Positions 63,701 through 64,000 of a DNA stretch of 64,000 bases are shown here, piece after piece. The stretch is from Talinum fruticosum (taxonomy: Eukaryota > Streptophyta > Magnoliopsida > Caryophyllales > Talinaceae), in NCBI GenBank assembly GCA_021018815.1, contig JAITYX010000008.1, positions 3,346,001-3,410,000 on the forward strand. The letters run 5' to 3'. Under the pieces are notes generated by a model. That model had not been told where the DNA came from and did no database searches. It saw nothing but the letters and a program-made list of their open reading frames with translations. Position 1 is the stretch's first letter; every line of letters starts with the position of its first letter. The position numbers and the translations under genes were made by a program.

Positions 63701-64000
63701 AGGATCTACATTGGAGTGGTTGATGTTTGTTGTTGTCAAATGTAATATACTTTGAGCAAAAATGGTTGAAGATCCGATGCAAGTCACACCAATTTTCTCT
63801 CAAGATTCTTGAGTTACTTACCTTCTAAATAGATCAAATGGTGATAATGAAAAACCTAGAGTGCTGGATCTTTCTATTGAAACTCGAGTGGTAAATATTA
63901 GAGCATTACATAACAATGGAGTTCAGATCAAGTTTTAGGACTACATCTTTTGATCCTTCATAGAATTATCCATCAGCTCCAATATCTTTCTTTTATCTTT
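60788..64000 (+). other. Partial first intron of the SEP-like gene
   Basis: The intron continues past the window end. Long first introns of MADS genes often hold regulatory sequence. A short imperfect repeat (TTCTTCAAGCCAATGT at about 63425 and 63590) suggests an old insertion in the 63.1-63.7 kb part. A 74-residue minus frame at 63209-63433 is unrecognised. Confidence 0.7.

Noticed and set aside
1..64000. CRISPR arrays, operons, phage or organelle insertions
   Set aside because: No spaced short repeats with unique spacers, no bacterial gene organisation and no plastid or mitochondrial genes were seen.

Overview
The window is AT-rich nuclear DNA of a flowering plant, most likely a eudicot. 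The genes have GT-AG introns and CT-rich leaders, the intergenic DNA is full of small transposon relics and microsatellites, and every recognisable protein belongs to a plant family. No prokaryotic, viral or organellar block was seen. The species cannot be named from the sequence alone.

Layout, left to right. 1.1-4.6 kb (-): MED11, a Mediator head subunit, with leader exons upstream. 9.9-14.0 kb (+): an SPL6-type SBP-box transcription factor with an intact miR156/157 target site. 20.3-22.6 kb (-): a CRABS CLAW (CRC) YABBY gene of six coding exons. 31.6-41.1 kb (+): a 14-exon gene for a FYRN/FYRC protein with a C-terminal WD40-like region. 44.6-45.6 kb (-): an intronless BIG GRAIN 1-like gene. 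53.2 kb (-): a tRNA-Ile(AAT). 60.6 kb to the right edge (+): exon 1 and part of a long first intron of a SEPALLATA-class MADS-box gene. The gaps of 3-9 kb hold MITE-like elements (one hAT-type, several Tourist/PIF-like), a Helitron-like 3' end, tandem duplications and an unusual AAT/ATT foldback block.

Biology. SPL6, CRC, a BIG GRAIN 1-like gene and an E-class MADS gene lie together. From memory, this matches the Arabidopsis chromosome 1 neighbourhood At1g69160 (BIG GRAIN 1-like), At1g69170 (SPL6), At1g69180 (CRC), with AP1 at At1g69120. The window is therefore probably an old, conserved block of reproductive-development regulators: phase change through miR156-SPL, carpel and nectary identity through CRC, and organ identity through SEP.

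The most useful irregularity is a set of three apparent one-base losses in homopolymer runs: C5 at the MED11 start, and T5 and A6 in the FYR gene. Adding one base to each restores the conserved frame. In the FYR gene the 14 exons then sum to exactly 1254 codons. This looks more like homopolymer under-calling in the assembly than gene decay. I found no clearly new biological system. The FYR-WD40 protein and the foldback block are the least ordinary items.
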